Part shown: positions 9,162 to 17,613 of the stretch, one piece after another
Layout: each line of letters starts with the position of its first letter
How positions within the stretch are numbered: the first letter of the stretch is position 1
NCBI GenBank assembly: GCA_016124445.1
Contig: WGNR01000012.1
Coordinates: 496,001 to 560,000, forward strand
Length of the DNA: 64,000 bases
Reading direction: 5' to 3'
Origin: a bacterium
GTDB lineage: Bacteria > Planctomycetota > Planctomycetia > Pirellulales > Pirellulaceae
The notes under the pieces: generated by a model
The model's input: the letters and a program-made list of their open reading frames with translations, nothing else
Databases searched by the model: none
Told to the model about the DNA's origin: nothing
Translations under genes and position numbers: made by a program

Positions 9162-9933
9162 GCAACTCTTAAATGAAGAGCTTGGACATCGAGATTCGTT
9201 TTGAGGATTGGCTCAGCCAAACGTGCCTCTCGAAGAGACGCTGGCAAGGAGTTTACCGATCATCCGGCGTTAAAACCGGCACACTCCGACCGACCCGACC
9301 GACTGCTGTAAGAAATCCAATTAGCAAAGCAGTATCAATCAAACGAGACCTTCCAGGTTTCGATAACGATAGTACCTGGGCAAGATGGGGATCTTCCCAG
9401 GTGGTTGAGGTTTGCGGACGTCGTGGGTGAACAAGACGCATGTTTTCACACGATAGTTCAGTTGAAAGTCCGACTTTCTTACCAAAGTGGATAGCAGCGC
9501 AAGATTCCAGGGAAAGCTTCTCCTCTGGACTGGGGCTAAGTTCTGATGGCCCTTTCTTGCACCGCTTGGGCTCTTGGTAAGAAAGGCGGACTTTCAACGT
9601 TTCTTGAGGCCGCCATTCTTCGGCCATATTCCTGGGGCAATCGTCCCCGCCCGGGGCAATTTGGGACCTCCCATCGGCTGCACCACCCATCTTGGTGGAG
9701 ACCGTCGTTTGAAATGCAAAAGATATCCGTCCCAAGCGATCAGCGCTATAATAAGCGGGTACTTGATCCAACCTGAGCCATCCAGGTGCCGCACTAGACG
9801 AGCCGGTAGAACCTAAAATCGGCTGATTTCAGCGGGCCGCGATCCTTCCTTCCGCGCGGGCATGTGAATTGCTTATTGGTAAACCAATGCCAAAACGGCA
9901 TGACTTTCCAATCAGCTTGACACCCCAATTAGC
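9162..9933. other. 772-bp gene-poor region between the DUF1559-like array and the first sigma factor
   Basis: No reading frame here has convincing protein character; a 172-codon minus-strand frame (9253-9771) lacks domains and runs through the hairpin element at 9461-9598. The region holds that element and, on its two sides, presumably the divergent promoters of the array (minus strand) and of the sigma-factor operon (plus strand). I see no clear -35/-10 pair. Confidence 0.6.
9461..9598. repeat. 138-bp hairpin element with 25-bp near-perfect terminal inverted repeats
   Basis: The left arm at 9461-9485 begins GTTGAAAGTCCGACTTTCTT and the right arm at 9574-9598 is its reverse complement with a single mismatch in 25. 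Complementarity continues inward with interruptions: GCGCAAGATTCCAGGGAAAG near 9495-9513 can pair with CCCTTTCTTGCACCGCT near 9550-9566. The whole unit could therefore fold as one long imperfect hairpin. No target-site duplication is visible at the edges. It fits a MITE-like element or a structured RNA. No protein-coding capacity seen. Confidence 0.7.
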
Positions 9934-10560
9934 GTGACGACGATGTCTGAACTCAACAAAACCCCAGAGCAGCTGACCGACGGCGAGATCCTCTCGTGCG
10001 TACTGGCAGGCGATCGAGATCGCTATGAGATCATCGTTTGCCGTTATCGCCGGGCTTTGTTGAACCTGGCTTACAGCTACCTGGGCGATTCGCAGCTGGC
10101 CGAAGATGCCGTTCAGGAAGCTTTCCTGAATAGTTTCCGCTGGCTGCACACGTACGATTCCAGGTATAGCTTCCGAACTTGGCTCTGGCGAATTCTGCTG
10201 AACGTCTGCCATCGCCTTCGCGAGAAATCGAAGCGCCAGCCAGTCAACACAACCACGTTGACCGGCGGGGACGAGACTGCTGCCAATTCGCTGCTGGAAA
10301 GCGAAGTCCCCTCAGATGCGCTTTCACGGCTGATCTACGGCGAACGCCGCGACCAGGTCCTGGGGCTGCTGGATCGCCTTTCGCCCATTCAAGCCGAGGC
10401 GATTCGACTTCGTTTCTTCGGTGAAATGAAGTTTCAGGAAATCGCCGATGCGCAAGGAATCGGGCTGCCAGCGGCCAAAGCTCGGGTTCGCAACGGATTG
10501 TTGCAACTGGCTAAACTGATCCAGAACACGTGCCAAGAACTTTCCGAGGAACCTGTTTGA
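9934..10560 (+). CDS. ECF-type RNA polymerase sigma factor
   Basis: 208 aa. Region sigma-2 is clear (YRRALLNLAYSYLGDSQLAEDAVQEAFLNSFRW, residues about 37-70, with FRTWLWRILLNVCHRL after it), and region sigma-4 lies near the C-terminus (LSPIQAEAIRLRFFGEMKFQEIADAQGIGLPAAKARVRNGL, about 145-190). It should direct RNA polymerase to a small stress or envelope regulon. Start is either GTG at 9934 or ATG at 9943. Its stop codon overlaps the ATG of the next gene by one base (TGATG at 10558-10562), so the two are translationally coupled, as expected for a sigma/anti-sigma pair. Confidence 0.9.
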   Translation: MTTMSELNKTPEQLTDGEILSCVLAGDRDRYEIIVCRYRRALLNLAYSYLGDSQLAEDAVQEAFLNSFRWLHTYDSRYSFRTWLWRILLNVCHRLREKSKRQPVNTTTLTGGDETAANSLLESEVPSDALSRLIYGERRDQVLGLLDRLSPIQAEAIRLRFFGEMKFQEIADAQGIGLPAAKARVRNGLLQLAKLIQNTCQELSEEPV

Positions 10561-11243
10561 TGATCCAATCGCATCATCTGCCAACCTGTGACGACGTGTT
10601 CGAGGTGTTGACCCAGGGTCCCTTTCCGACCGGTCATCACGATACCGACTTCCCCGTCCAGCGGCACCTATCGGTGTGTCATAGCTGCCGTGAGTTGGCC
10701 GAAGCACTCCGTCCGGCGACCGACATGCTGTCCGAAGGACAACAGGACATCGCCGATGGCGACCATTCGCTGCCGGTGTTTTTGGCCCACGACGTTAGCA
10801 TCGAAAATCCCAGTGCAGCTGCCTCGAAAAAGGAGCATCGTACTGATTACCTGGCCACCCTGACCGGGCCGCTGATTGCCACTTCGGTCTGCTTGATGGT
10901 CGTACTGGCCATCAACAGCAGTTGGCAGAACGATGGCTCAGACGGTCAAGGGCATGCCCCGGGCTTCGCCGCAGGACCCAGTGATTCCGGCAATGGCCAG
11001 GCGCTGCCGCAATTGGCGGGCAACTCGCTTTCATGCTCGCTAATGGCGTTCGAAGCGGTGCGTCGCAAGATTGGTGCAGATCGGAAGAACGAAGCACGCC
11101 AAATGGCCGAAGAATTCACCGCGGCACAATGCTGCAGCCAATGTCATCACGCAGAGCACGAGGGAGAATCGCACGCGATTCCGCTAAAACGTCCCCAGAT
11201 GCTGGCCCTGGTTGGCCACTGCCAACATTGCCATTCCGAATAG
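10560..11243 (+). CDS. Membrane anti-sigma factor with zinc-finger N-terminus and two CxxCH heme motifs
   Basis: 227 aa. The N-terminal cytoplasmic part carries HLSVCHSC (residues 36-43), the HxxxCxxC core of ZAS-type anti-sigma factors, followed by one membrane span at about 101-118 (TGPLIATSVCLMVVLAI). The tail after the span should be periplasmic. It holds CSQCH (192-196) and CQHCH (221-225), two c-type heme attachment motifs, plus extra His residues (HHAEHEGESH) that could be distal ligands. The start at the coupled ATG 10560 is preferred over an upstream ATG at 10530 inside the sigma gene. The protein probably restrains the upstream sigma factor. Heme attachment is an inference from motif and topology. 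The CxxCH pairs could instead bind zinc. Confidence 0.82.
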   Translation: MIQSHHLPTCDDVFEVLTQGPFPTGHHDTDFPVQRHLSVCHSCRELAEALRPATDMLSEGQQDIADGDHSLPVFLAHDVSIENPSAAASKKEHRTDYLATLTGPLIATSVCLMVVLAINSSWQNDGSDGQGHAPGFAAGPSDSGNGQALPQLAGNSLSCSLMAFEAVRRKIGADRKNEARQMAEEFTAAQCCSQCHHAEHEGESHAIPLKRPQMLALVGHCQHCHSE

Positions 11244-11323
11244 ATTGGACTCGCTCAGGAAGCTTTCACGTCGAGAAGCGACGGGTTAGATAGAACCGAT
11301 CGGCCAGCCTTCTTGCGACTGGA

Positions 11324-11587
11324 TCAGCTACCGGTCGGGCGATACACGGGAGCCGTGGCAGGCTTCACTCTTCGCTGGATCCAGACAAACGCCGCGCCGC
11401 AGCAAACGCCCAAGGATGCACCAGCGATCAGACCCATGGTCTGCCAAATCAGATTGTGCCCCAACCATACCGCGATGGCCGTGCCTGCCGCCAAGCCGAC
11501 CCCTGAGCCGATGTAGAAGCCGAGATGGGCTGCTTGCTTGAAGCTGTACCGCGATGGTGAGGGAGAGGAATTGCGCGAGCGATTCAC
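11324..11587 (-). CDS. Small two-span membrane protein
   Basis: 87 aa from a GTG start. A Ser/Arg-rich N-terminus is followed by two hydrophobic, Gly/Ala-rich helices: LGFYIGSGVGLAAGTAIAVWL and a second one from TMGLIAGASLGVCCG to FVWI. The spacing and glycine content recall AtpZ/AtpI-like accessory proteins of F0F1 ATPase, but no ATPase genes are nearby and I would not assign that name. It converges with the diheme anti-sigma gene (80 bp apart) and lies downstream of the second anti-sigma gene on the same strand. Confidence 0.6.
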   Translation of the reverse strand: MNRSRNSSPSPSRYSFKQAAHLGFYIGSGVGLAAGTAIAVWLGHNLIWQTMGLIAGASLGVCCGAAFVWIQRRVKPATAPVYRPTGS

Positions 11588-11754
11588 TTGCGTCTTGTTG
11601 CCTGATTAGAAAGTTTCTGTTCCGGGGGAGATGTTTTATTGTGCCAAAAACATACAGGGCGGAAAAGGAGAGGGCAAAAGAAGTTCCAGGCGTCATCACA
11701 CAATCTTAACGACGCCTGACCCTCATTACCGCTTCCAGCGGAAGATAGCTGGAC

Positions 11755-12786
11755 TTAGGGGACTGGGTTGGTTTCGGCCTCGAATAAAGGGCGAGCCACG
11801 GCATTGGCAATGACCGCATCGTCCTCGTTGACCCCGGCCGCGACCTGGCCTTTGTCGTTCAGAAAGAACTGCTTGATGCTATCTGGCAGGTCGTCGATAT
11901 GCACCAGCTCGACATGGCCGTCATCAAACAAGATGTTTAGCCGCCCATCTTCGTGAGCTCGAGGCAGGAACTGGCCATCTTTGACCAGGACGACGTCCGA
12001 AGCGACCGGGTAGGTTTCACGTCCGTTCATTTTCGGAGCAATTAATTCACCGTCTCGGACGCTGCCGATGTTGTAGTTGTAAACATTCGCCAATTGTTCC
12101 TGCAGCCGTTTTAAATTGCCTGGCGTGGCAGTCATCATTTGATCAACGGTGGGCATTTTTGGCTTGAGCGCTGGGGCAATCTGGGTACTGCAGCGAACCA
12201 CCTCAGGGTGCTGCAACATACCGTTATCAATCAAACGAGGAGCGTAGGAACCTGCGACGGAAAGAGGGCCTCGGGAAGGAATCGCAGGATAACGTTTCTC
12301 GGCATTGCCGGTGGCAAAATCGTGCAGGGCCAGACCGACCTGGCGCAGATTGTTTTCGCATTGCAGCTGGGTCGCCAACATTCGAGAACTGGCCAAGGCC
12401 GGGAAGAAGATCACCACTGCAGCGACACAAGCGCCCATGGCAACCATCATATCCATCATGGTGAAGTTGGGACGACTACCGCCAATCGACTCGAAAGGCT
12501 GCCGCGATTTCGGCATCGGAGCGTCGTCTTCAGTCGATGCAACTGGATCGAGAATTTCGGCGAAGAGGCCTGGATTGTCGAGCAAATCGCATGTTCGCGA
12601 AGCGAGCCCGGTCGGAGGGGCCGCTTCGTCGAGGCCATCGGCCAATAGGTTCAGATGGGATCGGAGATGTTCGATTTCTTCAGCAGCGCGAGGGTCTTGG
12701 GCAATTTGCCGCTCGACCGAGGCTTGCTCATTTTCGTCCAGGGCTCCCATCAGGTAGCCCAACCAGTGCTCACGAGTCATCGTCAT
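11755..12786 (-). CDS. Anti-sigma factor fused to a degenerate DUF1559/pseudopilin-like domain
   Basis: 343 aa from ATG 12786 (an ATG at 12780 is equally possible). Residues 1-60 look like an anti-sigma domain (REHWLGYLMGALDENEQASV, EEIEHLRSHLNLLADGL). Residues 107-160 align position by position with the DUF1559 stalk: NFTMMDMMVAMGACVAAVVI replaces GFTLVELLVVIAIIGVLIAL, and CENNLRQVGLALHDF replaces CTNNLKQLGLSLHNF. The C-terminal part contains NILFDDGHVELV, equivalent to the DG motif. It should be anchored by the span at about 111-132 with the DUF1559-like part outside the cytoplasm. The first 17 bp overlap the 3' end of the sigma gene, indicating co-translation with its probable target. Confidence 0.85.
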   Translation of the reverse strand: MTMTREHWLGYLMGALDENEQASVERQIAQDPRAAEEIEHLRSHLNLLADGLDEAAPPTGLASRTCDLLDNPGLFAEILDPVASTEDDAPMPKSRQPFESIGGSRPNFTMMDMMVAMGACVAAVVIFFPALASSRMLATQLQCENNLRQVGLALHDFATGNAEKRYPAIPSRGPLSVAGSYAPRLIDNGMLQHPEVVRCSTQIAPALKPKMPTVDQMMTATPGNLKRLQEQLANVYNYNIGSVRDGELIAPKMNGRETYPVASDVVLVKDGQFLPRAHEDGRLNILFDDGHVELVHIDDLPDSIKQFFLNDKGQVAAGVNEDDAVIANAVARPLFEAETNPVP

Positions 12787-13429
12787 CGGGGTTATAAACT
12801 TCGTTCCATGCTTCGGTAAGTTTCTGCACGGCGGTGTGCAGTCGGCTTTTCACCGTACCTACCGGAATCTCCAGTATGTCGGCCGCTTCGCGGTATTTCA
12901 GTCCTTGGTAATAAACCAAAACGACAGCGGTCTTCAACGATTCCGGTAATTGCTGGACGGCATCACGCATCACGCGTTGACGTTCCAGGTCATCCATCTG
13001 GGCCATCGGCCCTGGCTCGGCACTGACCAGCAAATCGACCAGAGATCCGGTCTCTTGCTGTTCGTTACCGCTTCCCGCACGATCCAAACTGACCATCTTG
13101 TGGCGTTTGGTCTTGCGTTGGGCATCGATCGCCTGGTTGGTGGCAATCGTATACAGCCAAGGTCGGAAACGACGCCCCTCCTCGAAGGTATCGCACTTCA
13201 GATGCACTTGGAGGAAGGCAGCCTGAAATACATCCTCCGCCATTTCGGGGTCGCCGAGGTAGCGTCGCAGATAGTTGAATAGTTCGCGTTCATAACGCTG
13301 AACCAACTTCTGGAAGTACTCTCGGTTCCCCGAATCTCGATAAGCCAACAACAAGTCCTCATCGGACTTCCGTTGAACAATCGATGGTTCGGAGTAACTC
13401 GACGTCATTTCAAGTGTGGCAGTTGTCAT
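12770..13429 (-). CDS. ECF-type RNA polymerase sigma factor
   Basis: 219 aa from ATG 13429 (MTTATLEMTSS); a longer frame back to 13531 adds a stretch without sigma-factor character. Sigma-2 is clear (YERELFNYLRRYLGDPEMAEDVFQAAFLQVHLK, then FRPWLYTIATNQAIDAQRK), and sigma-4 near the C-terminus reads LPESLKTAVVLVYYQGLKYREAADILEIPVGTVKSRLHTAVQKL. The ending NPDDDDS is acidic. It overlaps and is transcribed before the DUF1559-fused anti-sigma gene. It is not obviously a close paralogue of the sigma factor at 9934. Confidence 0.9.
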   Translation of the reverse strand: MTTATLEMTSSYSEPSIVQRKSDEDLLLAYRDSGNREYFQKLVQRYERELFNYLRRYLGDPEMAEDVFQAAFLQVHLKCDTFEEGRRFRPWLYTIATNQAIDAQRKTKRHKMVSLDRAGSGNEQQETGSLVDLLVSAEPGPMAQMDDLERQRVMRDAVQQLPESLKTAVVLVYYQGLKYREAADILEIPVGTVKSRLHTAVQKLTEAWNEVYNPDDDDS

Positions 13430-13668
13430 CTTGTACGAATGTTCCCAGCAATGGTTCGAAATCCGTTTCCTGACGGGAGCAATCTTCACGGAATCCTCAG
13501 AAAAGGTTTCCTCATGAAGACTTCCGACCATTGCCGCGATCCGTATTCTAGCACGCTCGACCCCCAGTTTGAGTCTTGCGTAGGCGAATGGCCGAGAATT
13601 GACAGCCCCATGACAGGCTCATAAACTCGATCTACCACCAATGCAACGCCCGTGCCGAAAGACAAGAA

Positions 13669-15456
13669 ATGACCGACACCAAATACAAATGGGCCGTTGC
13701 TGGCGACGTTAACGCCTTCTTTGGCTTGATGTTAGACAATATCGCCGACTTGTTGCTGGCAATCGGACTGCTAGCGATGGTCTTTAACTTTCCTACAAGC
13801 TTCGCGATTGAACATATGGTCCCGGGAACCGCGCTGGGTGTGCTGGTCGGGGACCTGATCTTCTTCTGGATGGCACTCAGACTTGCCAAGAAAAGTGGAC
13901 GTAACGACGTAACTGCCATGCCCTTGGGACTCGATACACCGAGCACCTTTGGGATGGTCTTCTTCGTTTTGGGGCCTGCGTTTGTCGATGCGAAAACAAA
14001 GTTACAACTGACAGCAGGCGATGACGTGACGCAGGCTGCTATCTATACGTGGCATATTGGTATCTGGTCCATCATCCTTTCTGGAATCTTCAAAGTCGGT
14101 TGCTCGTTCTGCTCCAATTGGATTCGCAAGATCATCCCGCGTGCCGGCCTCCTCGGTTCGCTAGCAGCAATCGCTTTGGTACTGATCAGCTTTCTGCCAT
14201 TGGTCGAAGCTCTGCATATGCCGCTAATAGGCATGACCGCGCTGTCGATCATTCTGGTGACGTTGGTCGCCCGCATTAAACTTCCCTTCAAGATCCCTGG
14301 AGCATTGGCTGCTCTCGTTGTTTCCGGCGTGATTTATTACTTGATGTCTGGCCTCGGAATCTTGGGGGCAGAAGCAGAAGGGGTCGACTTCGATCCGCAG
14401 CAGGCGTTGATGCCGACCGGTTGGCTTTCCGTATTTCAATTTCAGTGGCTCAACTGGCCGACCTTCTACGATGCCCTTAAACACCTGCCGGTCGTTATTC
14501 CGTTTGCCCTGGCGACCGTGATCGGTGGGATCGATTGCGTTGAAAGTGCTGCGGCGGCTGGCGATGAATACGACACCAACCAAATCATCGGCGTCGAGGC
14601 CCTGGCGACCCTGGTCGCCGGGTTTTGCGGCGGAGTCATTCAAACGACACCCTACATCGGCCATCCTGCTTACAAAGCAATGGGAGGCCGGGCAGCCTAT
14701 ACGTTGGCCACGGCAATCTTTGTCGGCAGCGCTGGCGTGCTCGGCTATTTTGGCTATCTCTACTGGGCGATCCCGAAGCCAACCGTGTTTCCGATTCTCG
14801 TTTTCATCGGACTGGAAATCACTTCGCAAAGCTTTCAGGCAACACCTAAAAGGCATTACCCTGCCGTTTCGATCGCCTGCATTCCTGCTTTGGCCGCCTT
14901 GGTCCTGATCTTTATCGGTGACCTGCAAGGCACCTATACCGGCATGTCGTTTCGAATGGAGGGAGAAATTGCTGCCATCGCCGAGGAAGGGCAAATCGAC
15001 AAAGCGTCTGCCGAGCGTTTGAAAGACCTTTCGCTGCAGCTTCGCGAGTACAGCAAAGGCAACATGCCCAAAGAAGACGAGCAAGGACATCGACTATCGA
15101 TCAAACTGCAAACCTTGCGGATGCTCTCAGGCGGGTTCATTCTGACGAGCATGCTTTGGGCGGCCATCTTGGCATATATCATCGATCGCCGTTTGTACGT
15201 TGCGGCTTACTTCGCGCTCGCGTGTGCCGTCTTCAGTTTCTTCGGGCTGATCCATTCTCCGTTCGCCGATGGTAAAATATTTTTCGGGTGGAACGTTCCC
15301 GATATTCCCGCTGCTGCGGCAGGCCAAGGTCCCATTTACATGATGAGTGCCTACTTGTGCATGGCAATCGTGTTGTGGCTATGCGGATACTGGCAGCATG
15401 CCCCCAGCAGCGAAACTCCCGAAGACGAAGAGCCCTCCTCGCTCGAAGCTTCCTAA
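13669..15456 (+). CDS. NCS2-like (xanthine/uracil permease-like) multi-span transporter
   Basis: 595 aa with about 12-14 predicted membrane helices. Recognisable blocks include GDVNAFFGLMLDNIADLLL near the N-terminus, MVPGTALGVLVGDLIFF, NDVTAMPLGLDTPSTFG, and the mid-protein ATVIGGIDCVESAAAAGDEY followed by GGVIQTTPYIGHPAYKAMG, which look like the polar substrate/ion-binding half-helices of the UraA/AzgA fold. A hydrophilic insert (about residues 428-480, rich in Glu/Lys/Gln) separates the last two helix groups; the family usually has only a short loop there. Substrate cannot be read from sequence. The ATG at 13669 directly precedes the conserved N-terminus. Followed 48 bp downstream by a methyltransferase gene. 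Confidence 0.8.
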   Translation: MTDTKYKWAVAGDVNAFFGLMLDNIADLLLAIGLLAMVFNFPTSFAIEHMVPGTALGVLVGDLIFFWMALRLAKKSGRNDVTAMPLGLDTPSTFGMVFFVLGPAFVDAKTKLQLTAGDDVTQAAIYTWHIGIWSIILSGIFKVGCSFCSNWIRKIIPRAGLLGSLAAIALVLISFLPLVEALHMPLIGMTALSIILVTLVARIKLPFKIPGALAALVVSGVIYYLMSGLGILGAEAEGVDFDPQQALMPTGWLSVFQFQWLNWPTFYDALKHLPVVIPFALATVIGGIDCVESAAAAGDEYDTNQIIGVEALATLVAGFCGGVIQTTPYIGHPAYKAMGGRAAYTLATAIFVGSAGVLGYFGYLYWAIPKPTVFPILVFIGLEITSQSFQATPKRHYPAVSIACIPALAALVLIFIGDLQGTYTGMSFRMEGEIAAIAEEGQIDKASAERLKDLSLQLREYSKGNMPKEDEQGHRLSIKLQTLRMLSGGFILTSMLWAAILAYIIDRRLYVAAYFALACAVFSFFGLIHSPFADGKIFFGWNVPDIPAAAAGQGPIYMMSAYLCMAIVLWLCGYWQHAPSSETPEDEEPSSLEAS

Positions 15457-15504
15457 AGTCACTTCTCCCGCAGACAACGGCTTCTCTCATTAGAAAGAAC
15501 ACCC

Positions 15505-16188
15505 ATGCTCGATCGCATTCTCGAACCCGAAGTGATGGAAACGCAGCAGGAAGCGATGGACTACGACGACATGGACCACAGTTCCGTCAACGAATTGTTC
15601 GTCGATGATCTGATCGCATTTCTGGGCGTTTCTCCCGATCACGAAGCAGAAATGATCGACATCCTCGACCTGGGGACCGGCACGGCTCGCATTCCGATTA
15701 TCCTGGCCGATCGAATCCCGCAGTGCCGCGTCATGGGCGCTGACGCATCGATCGCCATGCTCGACATCGCGCGGATCAACGTCGATATCGGCGGCGTTAT
15801 TGAGCGGGTGCAATTGATCAGGATCGATGCCAAACAGCTCGAATGGGAAGACGGTTTCTTCACCGGAGTCATGTCCAATAGCATCATCCATCACATCCCA
15901 GAGCCGCTGGGCGTTCTGAAAGAAGCAGTTCGCGTTGTCGAGCCAGGCGGCTGGGTATTCTTCCGCGACCTGGTCCGACCGGAATCGCAAGAGCAACTCG
16001 AGCATCTGACGCGAACCTATTGCGGCAACGAAGTGGAAGCAGCGCAAAAGATGTTCGCCGAGTCGCTGCATGCTGCCCTGTCTTTAGGGGAGATGCAAGC
16101 GATGGTCACCTCGCTTGGGTTCGATGCCGAAACGGTCCAACTGACCTCTGACCGTCACTGGACCTGGGCTGCCCGCAAACCGGATTAA
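15505..16188 (+). CDS. Class I SAM-dependent methyltransferase
   Basis: 227 aa Rossmann-fold methyltransferase. Motif I is ILDLGTGTARIPIIL (residues about 51-65), motif II includes MGADASIAML, the post-motif region contains MSNSIIHHIPEPLGVLKEAVRVVEPGG and the final strand is WVFFRDLVRP. The layout is that of UbiE/Methyltransf_25-type small-molecule methyltransferases. The substrate is not evident. Probably shares a transcript with the permease 48 bp upstream, but a functional link is unproven. Confidence 0.88.
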   Translation: MLDRILEPEVMETQQEAMDYDDMDHSSVNELFVDDLIAFLGVSPDHEAEMIDILDLGTGTARIPIILADRIPQCRVMGADASIAMLDIARINVDIGGVIERVQLIRIDAKQLEWEDGFFTGVMSNSIIHHIPEPLGVLKEAVRVVEPGGWVFFRDLVRPESQEQLEHLTRTYCGNEVEAAQKMFAESLHAALSLGEMQAMVTSLGFDAETVQLTSDRHWTWAARKPD

Positions 16189-16379
16189 TCGGCACATCCG
16201 GCACCTTTGACCGGACAGGCCTAATTGTTGCCGAGATCCGATCTGAAAATGGCAGCCGAAACAGCCCTCTCCTTCTACGATAAATGACGTAGCGCGCGGC
16301 TATCGTGATCGATTCTGTTCGAAGTTCCAGCGGGAAGGTCGGAGAGATCACGAATTTACTCCCAGAAGCATATCGACCG

Positions 16380-17576
16380 ATGGCCATCGATTGCCCTTCG
16401 AGCGACGCTCTGTCGTCGTCTTCGATCAAAAGCCCCGAGTACGTAACGGTCACCGTATCCCAACTCGACGCGAACGATTCACTTTTCGTCGAATGGGAAC
16501 GCCTGGCAGGTTCGCGTCTGTTTCTCGCCCCTGGCTGGCTGATGACCTGGTGGAAACATTACCGCGAGCCAGGCGACCAATTGCATTTGATTACGGTTCG
16601 AGATACCGATGGCTGGCTGATTGGATTGGCTCCCTGGTTCAAAAGACAAACCTGGTGGGGAGGCAACGAAATTCGCTTCCTGGGCACCGGAGAAGTCTGT
16701 AGCGATTACCTATCGATCCTGGCCAAGCCTGGCGAGGACGAAACAGTCGTCAATGCGGTCTCTCACTTGCTTGTCCAAGGTGTCTCGCACATCGATCGGA
16801 TTTTCCTGGAAGGCATCGAATCGACCGACCAGGTCATGCAGCAATTTGCCACGACCATGAGCTACCTTCGATACGATGTTCGTCATCAGTTCGCGATGGA
16901 AGGCTACCGGCTGCCGCTGCCAGGCGACTGGGACGACTGGCTCGCTCAACTTTCCAAGTCGCGGCGTCACCGCGTTCGCCAGCTTTGGCGAAACCAATTT
17001 GACACCGGCCGTGCCGTTCTTCACATGGCTGACGGGTCGACGCTTCCTCAAGCTTTCCAAACCCTGGTCGATCTCCATCAACAGCGTCGCAATCAAATGG
17101 GTCAGCCTGGCTGCTTTGCCTCGCAGAGATTTCATGACTTTCTCCTCGAAGCGGCCCATATCCACCTGAAATCTGGCCAACTGCGGCTGCAGTGGGTCGA
17201 AATGGATGGCGAGCCCATCGCGGCCGAATTCGATTTGGAAGCGGGTACCGATCTGCTTCATTACTGCTCAGGCATCTCGGTCACCACCAGTTTTAATCGT
17301 CCAGGCTGGCTAGGTATCACGGCTGCCATTCGCCATGCCATCGAGTCAGGCAAAACCAACTTCGACTTCTTGCGCGGCGACGAAGAATACAAAAGCCATT
17401 GGCGCGGTCAGCCAGTCAGCATGTTCGACCTGGAGTTGATCCCTCCTCGGTTCACCGCGCAAGCTCGCAACCATTTCCGCTCGGTGGTCAAACTGGCTAA
17501 GCGACAAGCCAAACGCTTTCTGGTGGGTCCGGAAAAACCGGCACAACCTGCCACCGACTCATCCGACGACGCATGA
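16380..17576 (+). CDS. FemAB/CelD-like GNAT-fold N-acyltransferase
   Basis: 398 aa from ATG 16380; a GTG at 16305 would add 25 residues with no family match. The protein matches the BioF2-like/Acetyltransf_6 pattern found in peptidoglycan, polysaccharide and exopolysaccharide loci: FVEWERLAGSRLFLAPGWLMTWW at the N-terminus, then LSKSRRHRVRQLWRN, a long central strand set, and the C-terminal KTNFDFLRGDEEYKSHWRG, the most conserved block of the family. Expected to transfer an acyl or aminoacyl group to an envelope or polysaccharide substrate. A second member of the same family lies at 39550, so the window carries two paralogues. Confidence 0.82.
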   Translation: MAIDCPSSDALSSSSIKSPEYVTVTVSQLDANDSLFVEWERLAGSRLFLAPGWLMTWWKHYREPGDQLHLITVRDTDGWLIGLAPWFKRQTWWGGNEIRFLGTGEVCSDYLSILAKPGEDETVVNAVSHLLVQGVSHIDRIFLEGIESTDQVMQQFATTMSYLRYDVRHQFAMEGYRLPLPGDWDDWLAQLSKSRRHRVRQLWRNQFDTGRAVLHMADGSTLPQAFQTLVDLHQQRRNQMGQPGCFASQRFHDFLLEAAHIHLKSGQLRLQWVEMDGEPIAAEFDLEAGTDLLHYCSGISVTTSFNRPGWLGITAAIRHAIESGKTNFDFLRGDEEYKSHWRGQPVSMFDLELIPPRFTAQARNHFRSVVKLAKRQAKRFLVGPEKPAQPATDSSDDA

Positions 17577-17613
17577 TCTCTCGATGAAAGGAAAGTAGCT
17601 AGCACTTTCCCCC

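Noticed and set aside
9253..9771. 172-codon minus-strand frame in the gap before the first sigma factor
   Set aside because: It has no domain, an odd composition (Arg/Ser/Pro-rich) and runs straight through the 138-bp hairpin element.
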